From positions 1 through 25,304 of the forward strand of contig CAYZOV010000024.1 of NCBI GenBank assembly GCA_964480525.1: a stretch of 25,304 bases of DNA, written 5' to 3'. This DNA is from JAAZZIT01 sp964480525 (GTDB lineage: Bacteria; Bacillota; Clostridia; Oscillospirales; Ruminococcaceae). Positions 16,242 to 24,603 of this stretch are shown here, in pieces. Each line of letters starts with the position of its first letter. The stretch's first letter is position 1. A program made the translations under genes and the position numbers. Below the pieces are notes generated by a model, which searched no databases, had not been told where the DNA came from, and worked only from the letters and a program-made list of their open reading frames with translations.

Positions 16242-16555
16242 ACAAACTTTGAATCTTCGTCAGAAAATTAAAGTTTCGGTCAAGCCTTTTCAAAGGCTTG
16301 CAGGGGTCTAGGGGGCGGAGCCACCTAGTCGCCGTCCGCAGACGGCGAAACGCCCCAATACCATTAAGCGTTTTTCGGGGGGGAGCAAAAACATAAGCCA
16401 TTATGTTTTTGCGATGGGGGACTTTTCAAGTAAAAAGTCCCCCTACTTGCAAGGTTTAACAAACTCCCCTCGCAAAATAGTCCGGTGGACTATTTTGCGA
16501 CGTACAAAGTCGGTCAGGAAAACGTGCAAGGGTTTTAAGGTTTGGCAAATTTCAT
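16242..16555 (+). repeat. Outer hairpin-chain module, copy D
   Basis: Forward copy. The second hairpin is CTAGGGGGC/GCCACCTAG (16308-16328), the CGCA-loop hairpin is CGCCGTC/GACGGCG, and the GCCA-loop hairpin has the stem GCAAAAACATAA (16385-16412), unlike copies A and B on both arms. The 14-bp hairpin is at 16470-16500. Confidence 0.85.
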
Positions 16556-16565
16556 AATGAAAGCC

Positions 16566-16650
16566 AAAGTTTGCCCGTAGGAACTTCGTTCCTAGATTTG
16601 TTTGTGACCTACCCAACTACCCTTTTAAGGGGGGAAAACCAACTAGGAAA
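16566..16650 (+). repeat. Inner hairpin module, copy 2
   Basis: Forward copy of 6615-6690, with TAGGAAC/GTTCCTA (16578-16594), then GTGACCTACCCAACTACCC and AAAACCAACTAGGAAA. The last word recurs in element 3 near 25165-25180. Confidence 0.75.
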
Positions 16651-16723
16651 GCGGGAATGTTTTTCTTGCTCCGTCTAAAGCCGTCGCAAGAAAAACCAAA
16701 AACCCCAAAATCGGGGCATTAGA

Positions 16724-16776
16724 CAAGATTTCAGCAATTGCAAACCCGTCTGTACGCACAAACCAGAGTTTTGCAG
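16724..16776 (+). repeat. Spacer module, copy 1
   Basis: The run from GCATTAGACAAGATTTCAGC to ACAAACCAGAGTTTTG is essentially identical to the last 50 or so bases of the window (25249-25304), and is absent from element 1. Just after it are GTTTTGC/GCAAAAC and ATGCGAAAC/GTTTCGCAT hairpins. Confidence 0.8.
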
Positions 16777-16824
16777 TTTTGCTTGCAAAACGAAAAACTC
16801 GCATGCGAAACGTAGTTTCGCATA

Positions 16825-16995
16825 TTCCCCCTTTGGAACCCTCTTCCCGCCAACCCCAACCCAATGCCCCGATTTTTAAAAAGCAACGACTGCGAGCGTG
16901 CCTTTACCAATCATCTTGTTGCCAAAACAGTTTGCGGTTTAGAGCGTGTACTTTGACGTGTGGGGAAGATAGGAAACCGCTTAGGCTAGAATTTT
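16825..16995 (+). repeat. 170-bp module, copy 2
   Basis: Forward copy of the module at 6381-6552 with only scattered differences. No start codon with a ribosome site leads into it. Confidence 0.75.
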
Positions 16996-17060
16996 TTTGT
17001 TGAAAATTTGTTGAAATAGCGAAATATTTTAAGTTATCAAATTTGTAAAACAGTTATCCT

Positions 17061-17325
17061 ACTTTGTCTATCGCAAAATAGTCCACCGGACTATTTTACG
17101 AGGGGAGTTTGATAAACCTTGCAAGTAGGGGTGCTTTTTTCTTGAAAAGCACCCCACGTCAAAACTAGATGGTTCTAGTTTTGACTTCCCCGAAAAACGC
17201 TTAATGGTATAGGGGTATTTCGCCGTCTGCGGACGGCGACTAGGTGGCTCCGCCCCCTAGACCCCTGCAAGCCTTTGAAAAGGCTTGACCGTAACTTTTA
17301 TATCCTGACGAAATTTTAAAGTTTG
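17061..17325 (-). repeat. Outer hairpin-chain module, copy E (inverted)
   Basis: Inverted copy. The loop of the GCCA hairpin is ACCA here on the stem GTCAAAACTAGA (17158-17185). The neighbouring hairpin is GGGGTGCTTTT with AAAAGCACCCC when read on the minus strand (17128-17155), changed on both arms compared with copies A, B and D. The 14-bp hairpin (17071-17101) has one mismatch. Confidence 0.85.
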
Positions 17326-17327
17326 TT

Positions 17328-17353
17328 GGATTCACGACAGAGTTACAGCTACA
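17328..17353 (-). repeat. Inverted tip of element 2
   Basis: Identical over its length to the right tip of element 1 (7292-7316). This is the best-conserved end sequence of the element. Confidence 0.8.
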
Positions 17354-17404
17354 AACGACAAACCACGTTGCGGTATGAACCGATGAAAAGTGCCGTTTTC
17401 CTAC

Positions 17405-17433
17405 TTGACAAGCTTTGAAAAATGTGCTAAACT
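17405..17433 (+). promoter_or_regulatory. Promoter of the pheST T-box transcript
   Basis: TTGACA (17405-17410), 17 nt, TAAACT (17428-17433) with an extended -10 TGC. It lies just outside element 2 and gives a leader of about 310 nt. Confidence 0.8.
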
Positions 17434-17444
17434 AAGTTTGTATA

Positions 17445-17720
17445 TTGAAAAAGGCTATGACTAAGGTTTTAGTAGCGTTTGAGGTTAAATTTCAGAGAGC
17501 GATTTTTTGGTGGGATAATCGTATTTTTTCAAATGTTGAATTTCGACTTACGAGCCGTCTGTGAAAAGCAGAATGTATGTGCTGCATTAAAGCACTAAAG
17601 AGTGGTATAAACGAAGTTTTTTTGAATTTTCGTTTTGCAATTTGAGTGGTACCACGGATTATTTTGTGAAAAAATTTTTCCGTCTCATTATTTTTAAGTA
17701 AATAGTGGGACGGATTTTTT
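17445..17720 (+). promoter_or_regulatory. T-box leader, probably tRNA-Phe specific
   Basis: Stem I signs are AGAGAG near 17494-17500 and GGTGGGA near 17509-17515, followed by a specifier region GAATTTCGAC that offers UUC, a Phe codon. The T-box sequence GAGTGGTACCACG (17644-17656) can pair with the acceptor end of uncharged tRNA. The terminator follows. Uncharged tRNA-Phe would favour antitermination and so pheST expression. The specifier is read from position and gene context, not from a folded model. Confidence 0.88.
17680..17720 (+). terminator. Regulated terminator of the T-box leader
   Basis: CCGTCTCATTATTT pairs with AAATAGTGGGACGG (17680-17713, with wobble pairs), followed by ATTTTTT. 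Its 5' arm would be captured by the antiterminator. Confidence 0.85.
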
Positions 17721-17750
17721 GTTTTTAAAAAATTTGAAAGGAAATTGATT

Positions 17751-18803
17751 ATGGACAGTAAAATTACGCTTTTGAAGAGCCAGCTTCAGGAAGAGCTTTC
17801 AAACAGCAAAGTAGTTTCCGAATTGGAAAATATCAGAGTAAAATATTTAGGCAAAAAAGGTAGCGTAACCGACCTTTTGAAGGAAATGAAAAACCTCTCG
17901 AACGAGGAAAAAAAGGCTTTCGGACAGAAGGTAAACGAGCTTAAAAACGAGGTTTCGGAGAAGATTACGGCAAAAATGAACGAGCTTAAACAGCTTGAAC
18001 TTGAAAGGGAACTTAACGCAAGCCCTGAATTTGACGTTTCAATGCCTGTGGATTTGGACAGAGGTTCGTATCACCCGATTACGCTTGTTCAAAGACAGTG
18101 CGAAAAGATTTTCAGGTCTATGGGTTTTACCGTGGAGGATTACAGCGAGGTCGTAACAGACTACGAATGTTTTGAATCCCTTAATATTCCTAAGCACCAC
18201 CCTGCAAGAGATATGCAGGACACATATTATCTGGAAAACGGTCAGCTTTTGAAAAGCCAGACCTCTGCGGCACAAAATGCAATTTACAAAAAGTACAAGG
18301 ACGCTTTGATAAATGACGGTAAACCAATCAAGGCGATTTTCCCGGGCAGATGTTTCAGAAACGAAGCAACAGACGCTTGTCACGAAAACACATTTTTCCA
18401 GATGGAGGGTGTTATGGTTGACAAGAATATCTCTATCTCAAACCTTATTTTCTTTATGAAAACTATGCTTTCAGAAGTGTTCCAAAAGGACATTAAGGTG
18501 CGTCTTCGTCCGGGATTTTTCCCGTTTGTTGAGCCTGGCTTTGAGCTTGACATTAGCTGTCTTATTTGTGGCGGTGAGGGTTGTCCGTCGTGTAAACACA
18601 GCGGTTGGTTGGAACTTTGCCCATGCGGTATGATTCACCCTGAAGTTTTAAAAGCGGGCGGAATTGACCCTGAAGAATACACGGGCTTTGCGTTCGGTCT
18701 TGGTCTAACAAGACTTGCTATGATGAAATACGGCGTCAAGGACATTCGTGACCTTAACAGCGGTAGTCTTAAAGCACTTTCGCAATTTACGGACGACGAA
18801 TAA
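17751..18803 (+). CDS. pheS: Phenylalanine-tRNA ligase alpha subunit
   Basis: A 350-residue catalytic subunit of the (alpha-beta)2 enzyme that charges tRNA-Phe. The N-terminal coiled coil (about 1-90) is followed by the class II core with motif 2 beginning FRNEATDACHENTFFQ (about 202) and motif 3 GLGLTRLAMMKYG (about 316). An insertion has six cysteines: Cys270, 273, 278, 281, 290 and 292 (CxxC, CxxC, CxC), which could hold zinc or be a local fold. The start is ATG 17751, with AAAGGA 8 nt upstream; the TTG at 17745 in the same frame sits too close to that ribosome site. pheT follows after 18 nt. The T-box upstream controls both. Confidence 0.95.
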   Translation: MDSKITLLKSQLQEELSNSKVVSELENIRVKYLGKKGSVTDLLKEMKNLSNEEKKAFGQKVNELKNEVSEKITAKMNELKQLELERELNASPEFDVSMPVDLDRGSYHPITLVQRQCEKIFRSMGFTVEDYSEVVTDYECFESLNIPKHHPARDMQDTYYLENGQLLKSQTSAAQNAIYKKYKDALINDGKPIKAIFPGRCFRNEATDACHENTFFQMEGVMVDKNISISNLIFFMKTMLSEVFQKDIKVRLRPGFFPFVEPGFELDISCLICGGEGCPSCKHSGWLELCPCGMIHPEVLKAGGIDPEEYTGFAFGLGLTRLAMMKYGVKDIRDLNSGSLKALSQFTDDE

Positions 18804-18821
18804 CAAGGGAGGAAGAATAGT

Positions 18822-21182
18822 ATGTTTTTGTCTATGAACTGGATTTCGGACTTTGTTGATTTAACAGGTCTTGATAAATTAAAGCTTATCAGTCAATTTT
18901 CACTTTCAACTGCCGAGGTGGAAAACGAAATTTTCTTTAAGGGCAGCGACATAAGCGGTATTGTTGTTGCTGAAATTAAATGTGTTGAAAATCACCCTAA
19001 CAGCAAAAAGTTGCACCTTTTAAAGGTTGACGCAGGCGACGGCAAAGAAACCGACGTTGTGTGTGGTGCGCCAAATGTCAGAGTTGGTATGAAAACAGCC
19101 TTTGCAAAGGTAGGGGCAAAAATCGGTGAAATTGAAATTACACCGAGAGATTTGGCAGGCTACACCTCAAACGGTATGTGCTGTTCAGAGCGTGAAATCG
19201 GCATTAGTGACGAACATTCGGGCATTATGGAAATTCCGTATGAGGTCGCAAACGGAACCGACATCAAGGAGCTTTACCAGATTGACGATATTATTTTTGA
19301 GGTAGATAACAAGTCCCTCACAAACCGTCCTGACCTTTGGGGTCACTATGGTATTGCAAGAGAGTTTGCCGCTTTGGCAGGCAGAGAGTTAAAGCCTATT
19401 GAAGTGGTTAAGCTTGAACAGTTTGACGCTTTGCCAAAGGTTGATATGAAAATCTTAGACCCTCTTTGCCAGAGATATTCTTGCTTGCAGGTTGAAAATA
19501 TCACAAAGAACGTTGCTCCTGTAAATATGAGAATCAGACTTTTCTATTGTGGAATGAGAGCGATAAATCTTCTTGCAGACCTGACAAACTATCTTATGCT
19601 TGAAATGGGTCAGCCAATGCACGCTTTCGATTCAAGAAAGGTTGACAAAATCAGAATTAAGAGATTTGACAAGCCGTTTACATTTAAAACTCTTGACGGC
19701 GTAGACAGAAATATTGACGAAAACACTCTTATGATTTGCAACGACAACACCCCTGTTGCTATTGCAGGAATTATGGGCGGACTTGATTCGGAAATTGTTG
19801 AGGACACAAACACTCTCACTCTTGAATCCGCAACCTTTGACCCTGTTTCAATTAGAAAATCTACCGTTAGACTTTCTCACAGAACAGACGCTTCAATGAG
19901 ATACGAAAAATCTCTCGACCCTGAAATGACCGTAACAGCTATCGGAAGATTTGTTAAGCTTCTTATGGATATTGACCCTGACATTAAGGTGGTTTCTGCT
20001 TTAACTGATGAATACGCATACCACTATGAAAAGAGAGAGCTTGCGTTTGACAAGAAATTTGTGGATAGATACACAGGTATCGAAATTTCAAACGATACTA
20101 TCGTGAAAACCTTGAAATCCCTGGGCTTTGGCGTTGAAAATAGCGGCGACGACTTTAAGGTGGTTGTTCCTAGCTGGAGAGCCACAAAGGACGTAACAAT
20201 CAAGGCTGATATTATCGAGGAAATTACCCGTATTTACGGCTATGATAACTTTGATATTCATACGGCTAACGCACCGCTTTATCCTGTTCGTGCCGACCTT
20301 GAAAAGTCTGTTGAGGACAAAATCAAGGACATTTTGGTTAAGAGATACTCAATGCACGAACTTCATTCGTATGTGTGGGCGTACTATGATGAGTACAAGG
20401 CACTTGGTATGGAAATCGAGGACAACATCAAGCTTGTAAATGCCACAAACCCTAACATCGAAACAATTCGTAAGTCGATTATCCCAACCCAGCTTTGTCA
20501 GGTAAAGTACAACACACAGTTTGCTTCGGATTTTGGCGTGTTTGAAATCGGCAGAGTTGTGGACGGCTTAAATGAAAATAATCTTTGCAACGAAAAGAAA
20601 ATGCTGGCTGTTACGCTTTTCTCGAAAACAAAGGACGTGGAAACACTTTATTTTGACCTTATTAAAACTCTCAGCGTTGTTTGTGACGACATCAAGCACG
20701 AAGCGGTTTCCTTTGAAAAAATGCAGGCTGAACATTCATACCAGCACATTAAAAACCTCAACGCAGTAATTTGCGGTGGTGTTAAAATCGGCGAAATCGG
20801 TGTGGTTCACCCGACAGTTTCTAAGAAAATCGACAAGAAAGCAAGCATTGTTTACGCTGAAATTGACGTTAAGGCATTTGCTGAAATTAAAAATGCAAGC
20901 ATTAGCTATGCAGAGCCTAGCAGATTCCCTGAAATGGAAATTGACCTTTCGTTTATTTCGCAGACCTTTGCACCTATTTCACAGGCTATCAAAAATGCAA
21001 AATGCGACCTTATTAAAAACGTTAGCGTAATCGACACATATGCCGACGAAAACACAAAATCAATCACAACAAGAATTACGTTCTCACACCCTGAGAGAAC
21101 TCTCACAAGGGAAGAAGTTATGGCTGTTGTAGACGGCATTGTGGCGGAACTTGAAGCAAAATCCATTAGCCTTAAAAAGTAA
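18822..21182 (+). CDS. pheT: Phenylalanine-tRNA ligase beta subunit
   Basis: A 786-residue subunit, normal length. Domains in order: an EMAP/OB tRNA-binding domain (about 40-150, with NHPNSKKLHLLKVD), the B3/B4 region with the editing site (about 210-360, including GQPMHAFDS), B5 (about 400-475), the inactive class II-like core (about 480-680) and a C-terminal FDX-ACB anticodon-binding domain (about 695-785, with PSRFPEMEIDLSF). It binds tRNA-Phe and removes Tyr attached by mistake. The start is ATG 18822 with AAGGGAGGAAG at 18805-18815. It is the second gene of the T-box operon and ends at a strong terminator. Confidence 0.95.
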   Translation: MFLSMNWISDFVDLTGLDKLKLISQFSLSTAEVENEIFFKGSDISGIVVAEIKCVENHPNSKKLHLLKVDAGDGKETDVVCGAPNVRVGMKTAFAKVGAKIGEIEITPRDLAGYTSNGMCCSEREIGISDEHSGIMEIPYEVANGTDIKELYQIDDIIFEVDNKSLTNRPDLWGHYGIAREFAALAGRELKPIEVVKLEQFDALPKVDMKILDPLCQRYSCLQVENITKNVAPVNMRIRLFYCGMRAINLLADLTNYLMLEMGQPMHAFDSRKVDKIRIKRFDKPFTFKTLDGVDRNIDENTLMICNDNTPVAIAGIMGGLDSEIVEDTNTLTLESATFDPVSIRKSTVRLSHRTDASMRYEKSLDPEMTVTAIGRFVKLLMDIDPDIKVVSALTDEYAYHYEKRELAFDKKFVDRYTGIEISNDTIVKTLKSLGFGVENSGDDFKVVVPSWRATKDVTIKADIIEEITRIYGYDNFDIHTANAPLYPVRADLEKSVEDKIKDILVKRYSMHELHSYVWAYYDEYKALGMEIEDNIKLVNATNPNIETIRKSIIPTQLCQVKYNTQFASDFGVFEIGRVVDGLNENNLCNEKKMLAVTLFSKTKDVETLYFDLIKTLSVVCDDIKHEAVSFEKMQAEHSYQHIKNLNAVICGGVKIGEIGVVHPTVSKKIDKKASIVYAEIDVKAFAEIKNASISYAEPSRFPEMEIDLSFISQTFAPISQAIKNAKCDLIKNVSVIDTYADENTKSITTRITFSHPERTLTREEVMAVVDGIVAELEAKSISLKK

Positions 21183-21197
21183 ATTTTAAAAAAATAT

Positions 21198-21236
21198 CGC
21201 ACTCTGAAAAGTCGGACTTTCAGGGTGCGTTTTTTT
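21198..21236 (+). terminator. Terminator of pheST
   Basis: CGCACTCTGAAA pairs with TTTCAGGGTGCG (one G.U), followed by T7. Confidence 0.92.
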
Positions 21237-21289
21237 GTAAAGTCGGGGTAAAAAATTTGATTTTTCAGGTAAAAATTGCAAACAAACTA

Positions 21290-21318
21290 TTGATTTTAAT
21301 TAAGTTTTGCGGTATACT
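21290..21318 (+). promoter_or_regulatory. Promoter of pyk
   Basis: TTGATT (21290-21295), 17 nt, TATACT (21313-21318). The leader of about 100 nt shows no recognisable riboswitch. Confidence 0.7.
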
Positions 21319-21424
21319 ATATATTGGGTGAAACTTTGAAAGTTTTTGAAAAATTGTTTCTTAGTTAATTATCCCGATTAAGTTTAGTGATTTTAAATAA
21401 CCATTGAAAAGTGAGGTTTTTAAT

Positions 21425-22846
21425 ATGAGAAAGACAAAAATTGTTTGCACCATTGGTCCGTCAACGGACAACGACGACGTTATGCGCCAGCTTATGAAAG
21501 CAGGTATGAACGTTGCCCGTTTTAACTTTTCCCACGGCGAACATGAGGTTCACAAACAAAGATTTGAACAGATTGTCAGACTTCGTGAGGAATTGTCGTT
21601 GCCGATTGCAACCCTTATGGATACAAAAGGCCCTGAAATTCGCCTTAAAAAGTTTAAGGATAACCAGCCTGTGGAAATTTTTGCAGGCGACACATTTACG
21701 CTGACAACCCGTGAGGTTGAGGGAACAAACGAAATTTGTTCGGTAACATTTGCAAATTTGCCAAAGGATATTTCAATCGGCACTCATATCCTTATTAACG
21801 ACGGCGTGGTTGAAATGGTTGCGGAAAAAATCACCGCAACGGACGTTGTGTGCAAGGTTTTGGACGGGGGAGTTTTGTCAAACAACAAGGGAATTAACAT
21901 TCCGGGGGTTGCACTCTCTATGCCGTACATCAGCGACGCCGACATGAACGACCTTGAATTTGCGTCAAAAATCGGATTTGACTTTATCGCCGCTTCGTTT
22001 GTCAGAAGTGCTGCGGATATTAACTATTTGAGAAAATTCACAAAAAGTCTGGGTTGGGCAAATGTGAGAATTATCGCAAAAATCGAAAACAGCGAGGGCG
22101 TTGAAAATATCGACGAAATTTTGGAAGCAGCCGACGGAATTATGGTTGCAAGAGGGGATATGGGCGTTGAAATTCCGTTTGAAAAAATCCCCGCAATCCA
22201 AAAAGAACTTATCAAAAAGGGTTATCGTGCAGGAAAACAGGTTATTACAGCCACACAAATGCTTGAATCTATGATTAAAAATTCCAAGCCGACCAGAGCC
22301 GAAATTACGGACGTTGCAAACGCAATTTACGACGGAACTTCCGCAATTATGCTGTCGGGCGAAACGGCGGCAGGCGATTACCCTGTGGAAGCTGTGAAAA
22401 CTATGGCGCTTATCGCAAGCACAACCGAAAAGGACATTAACTATGTTGCAAGATTTGAAAAATCTTCGGATATGTCAAGCACTTCTATAACCGACGCAAT
22501 TTCACACGCAACTGTAACAACCGCCCACGACCTTGACGCTGCGGCGATTATTACGGTTACAAAAACGGGTAAAACCGCACGAATGATTTCAAAATATCGT
22601 CCAAACTGCCCAATCGTGGGATTTTCCACCGACGAAACAGCCTGCCGACAGCTTAATATGTCGTGGGGCGTTCTGCCGGGAATCGTTGAAGAACAAGTAA
22701 ATACCGACGATTTGACCGACCACGCAATCCAAAGAGCTATGGAGTACGGTTACATTAAGCACGGAGATTTGGTTGTTTTGACTGCGGGCGTGCCTTTGGG
22801 TGTGCCTGGGGCAACGAACCTTTTGAAAGTTCAGGTTGTGGACTAA
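21425..22846 (+). CDS. pyk: Pyruvate kinase
   Basis: A 473-residue glycolytic enzyme that makes ATP and pyruvate from phosphoenolpyruvate and ADP in the cytosol. Seen: TKIVCTIGPS at the start, ARFNFSHG, MDTKGPEIRL, the active-site segment IAKIENSEGVENIDEI, DGIMVARGDMGVEIP with the metal-binding Asp, and TQMLESMI...PTRAEITDVANAIYDG. The C-terminal regulatory domain is present and ends near GATNLLKVQ. It lacks the extra PEP-utiliser domain that lengthens some Firmicutes enzymes to about 585 residues. Start: ATG 21425 with GTGAGG 9 nt upstream is better than the in-frame TTG at 21404. Own promoter and terminator. Confidence 0.96.
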   Translation: MRKTKIVCTIGPSTDNDDVMRQLMKAGMNVARFNFSHGEHEVHKQRFEQIVRLREELSLPIATLMDTKGPEIRLKKFKDNQPVEIFAGDTFTLTTREVEGTNEICSVTFANLPKDISIGTHILINDGVVEMVAEKITATDVVCKVLDGGVLSNNKGINIPGVALSMPYISDADMNDLEFASKIGFDFIAASFVRSAADINYLRKFTKSLGWANVRIIAKIENSEGVENIDEILEAADGIMVARGDMGVEIPFEKIPAIQKELIKKGYRAGKQVITATQMLESMIKNSKPTRAEITDVANAIYDGTSAIMLSGETAAGDYPVEAVKTMALIASTTEKDINYVARFEKSSDMSSTSITDAISHATVTTAHDLDAAAIITVTKTGKTARMISKYRPNCPIVGFSTDETACRQLNMSWGVLPGIVEEQVNTDDLTDHAIQRAMEYGYIKHGDLVVLTAGVPLGVPGATNLLKVQVVD

Positions 22847-22867
22847 AATTTACAAAATGTCAAAAAA

Positions 22868-22900
22868 TCACCCCTTTGGTTTTTGCCAAAGGGGCGTTTT
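22868..22900. terminator. Bidirectional terminator between pyk and the GH43 gene
   Basis: CCCCTTTGG (22871-22879) pairs with CCAAAGGGG (22886-22894). The plus strand continues CGTTTTG; the minus strand continues TGATTTTTTG. It serves the convergent genes on both sides. Confidence 0.88.
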
Positions 22901-22905
22901 GCTGT

Positions 22906-24378
22906 TTATTTGTAATTTATTTCAAAATTTGTGAACGTGCTGTCGCCGTTTACTGCGTAAAGACCCAACATTGTGCCGGTGAAGCCCTCCACAACTTCGC
23001 TTGAAAGATATTTTGAAATTCCATAACCTAAGTGAGTTGTAATTCCGTTTTGGCAAACGCTGAAGTTATACCCGAAATTGTCAGCCGTCATAATGAGAGT
23101 TGCTTTTCCGCTTTCAAGTTTTACCGTGCCTGCGGTGTGCTTAATTCCACCAATGTTGAGTTTCAGCACGCCCTCGTACCCGTCGTCGGTTTTTCTCACC
23201 GCCACGTCGTAATGCTCGTTTTCGCAAGCATACGCCGTAACACCGCCTTCGCCGTCCGTTACGTTTACGTCAACGGTTAATTCAAACTCAAAATCACGCT
23301 GTCTTACGGCTACAAATGTCGGAGAATCTGTGTGGTCAAGGGTTATTTCCGTTCCGTGTAAAACGGCTTTTTCATTTGAAAGAGCGTAATTTTCCATATG
23401 TGGGTGACGCATAAAGCACCAGTCGATTTTCCAATCGGTGTCATCAAAGGAATAGTGTTTTTTCTCCACCTGTTCAAAATCGCCCTTAATTTCGTACTCA
23501 AAGTCGGTTGTGCCGTCATTTCCTGCCGCAAACCAGCCGTCGGAGTTAAATTTAACAGGAGTTAAGAAAACTTCACGACCGAGGTGGTGGTATGGCTTCC
23601 ACATATGAATTTGCCTGAATCCTAAGCACAAAATGTGCCAGTCGCCGTTGTAATCCTGCACCAAATCGCCGTGACCTATGCCTTGAATTATGAAAGGCGC
23701 CTTGTTTCGGTTGGTTAAAACAGGGTTTTTGGCGTAGTTTTCAAATTTGCCCCACGGAGATTTTGACCTTGCGTAGGTAATCATATGTCCGTATTCTGTG
23801 CCGCCCTCTGCCGCCATAAGGTAGTACCAGTCGCCGATTTTGTAAAGGTGCGGACTTTCTAAGTAACGACCGCCCGAACCCTGCCAAATGCACTTGCTCT
23901 TTGACAGTTTTTCGCCTGTTTCAACGTTAATTTCGCATTGAACAACACCACCCACGCCGTCGTCGTCAGCGCCGTTTGACATAAAATAGGTTTTGCCGTC
24001 CTCAAAGTAAAGTGACGGGTCGATTCCCCCCTGGTCAACGTAAATCGGGTCGGACCATTCGCCGTAAATGTCGTCGGTGTAAACGTAGAAATTCTGGTGG
24101 GTTGTGTCGTTTGTGGTAACCATGTAAAAACGACCGTTGTTGTAACGGATTGTCGGTGCAAAAACACCGCCTGAACTGTTGATTTTTTCAAGCATAACTT
24201 GATTTTTCTTGGTTAAAACGTAGCCTATCTGTTTCCAGTTTACCAGATTGTCGCTCTCAAAAAGCGGAACGCCGGGGAAATATTGGAACGAACTGCATAC
24301 AAGATAGTATTTGCCGTTCGCCTTGCATACGCTAGGGTCAGGGTAAAAGCCCTTTACGACTGGGTTTTGGTATTTCAT
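22906..24378 (-). CDS. GH43 family glycosidase (beta-xylosidase/alpha-arabinofuranosidase type)
   Basis: A 490-residue enzyme. The five-bladed propeller begins NPVVKGFYPDPS with the catalytic base Asp14, has Asp120 in GGIDPSLYF as pKa modulator, and Glu174 in LESPHLYK as general acid. A C-terminal beta-sandwich of the xylosidase type (about 320-490, with SPTFVAVRQRDFEFE) completes the fold. It should release xylose or arabinose from short oligosaccharides. No signal peptide is seen, so it acts in the cytosol on imported oligomers. Exact linkage is open. Start by ATG at 24378 (minus strand) with AGAAAGGA 9 nt upstream. No importer or regulator gene is adjacent on the left; the right side is element 3. 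Confidence 0.92.
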   Translation of the reverse strand: MKYQNPVVKGFYPDPSVCKANGKYYLVCSSFQYFPGVPLFESDNLVNWKQIGYVLTKKNQVMLEKINSSGGVFAPTIRYNNGRFYMVTTNDTTHQNFYVYTDDIYGEWSDPIYVDQGGIDPSLYFEDGKTYFMSNGADDDGVGGVVQCEINVETGEKLSKSKCIWQGSGGRYLESPHLYKIGDWYYLMAAEGGTEYGHMITYARSKSPWGKFENYAKNPVLTNRNKAPFIIQGIGHGDLVQDYNGDWHILCLGFRQIHMWKPYHHLGREVFLTPVKFNSDGWFAAGNDGTTDFEYEIKGDFEQVEKKHYSFDDTDWKIDWCFMRHPHMENYALSNEKAVLHGTEITLDHTDSPTFVAVRQRDFEFELTVDVNVTDGEGGVTAYACENEHYDVAVRKTDDGYEGVLKLNIGGIKHTAGTVKLESGKATLIMTADNFGYNFSVCQNGITTHLGYGISKYLSSEVVEGFTGTMLGLYAVNGDSTFTNFEINYK

Positions 24379-24414
24379 AAAAAACGTCCTTTCTGTATAA
24401 TTTGTTATTGATAA

Positions 24415-24432
24415 AACCGCACTTTTGCGGTT
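24415..24432 (-). promoter_or_regulatory. Hairpin in the GH43 leader
   Basis: AACCGC pairs with GCGGTT across a 6-nt loop, followed on the minus strand by TTATC. It is short and only weakly terminator-like. No convincing -35/-10 pair was found for this gene. Confidence 0.35.
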
Positions 24433-24603
24433 GGTGTGACTGTTGGGATAAAGTTTATTGGTTTGTTAATGTTTAAAATTTCTGGCAAAACATTTTTTCG
24501 GGGGGTTTGTGACCGCCGAGGATTGATTATTGTAGCTGTAACTCTGCCGTGAATCCGCACAAACTTTCAAAGTTCGTCAGAAAAGCAAAGTTTTCATCTT
24601 TCG

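Larger units (their letters stand above)
16165..17400. repeat. Element 2: non-coding mosaic hairpin element, most compact copy
   Basis: About 1.2 kb without a gene between the symporter and pheS. Module order: left tip (TGTAACTGTAAC at about 16213-16224, degenerate), outer module D forward, inner hairpin module (about 16566-16650), spacer module (16724-16776), 170-bp module (16825-16995), outer module E inverted, right tip (17328-17353). The ends are inverted repeats of about 300 bp that reach out to a shared TTTTATCGG/TTTTCATCGG word. The pheS promoter starts 5 nt past the right end. Confidence 0.8.

Noticed and set aside
17745..17750. TTG start for pheS six bases before the ATG
   Set aside because: It lies about 2 nt from the ribosome site AAAGGA, whereas ATG 17751 has 8 nt spacing.
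21404..21424. TTG start for pyk seven codons upstream
   Set aside because: It would include the ribosome site GTGAGG inside the gene. ATG 21425 begins the usual family N terminus MRKTKIVCTIGPS.
24396..24401. Promoter -10 for the GH43 gene on the minus strand
   Set aside because: TTATAC is present but no -35 box lies 16-18 nt upstream, so I did not annotate a promoter.
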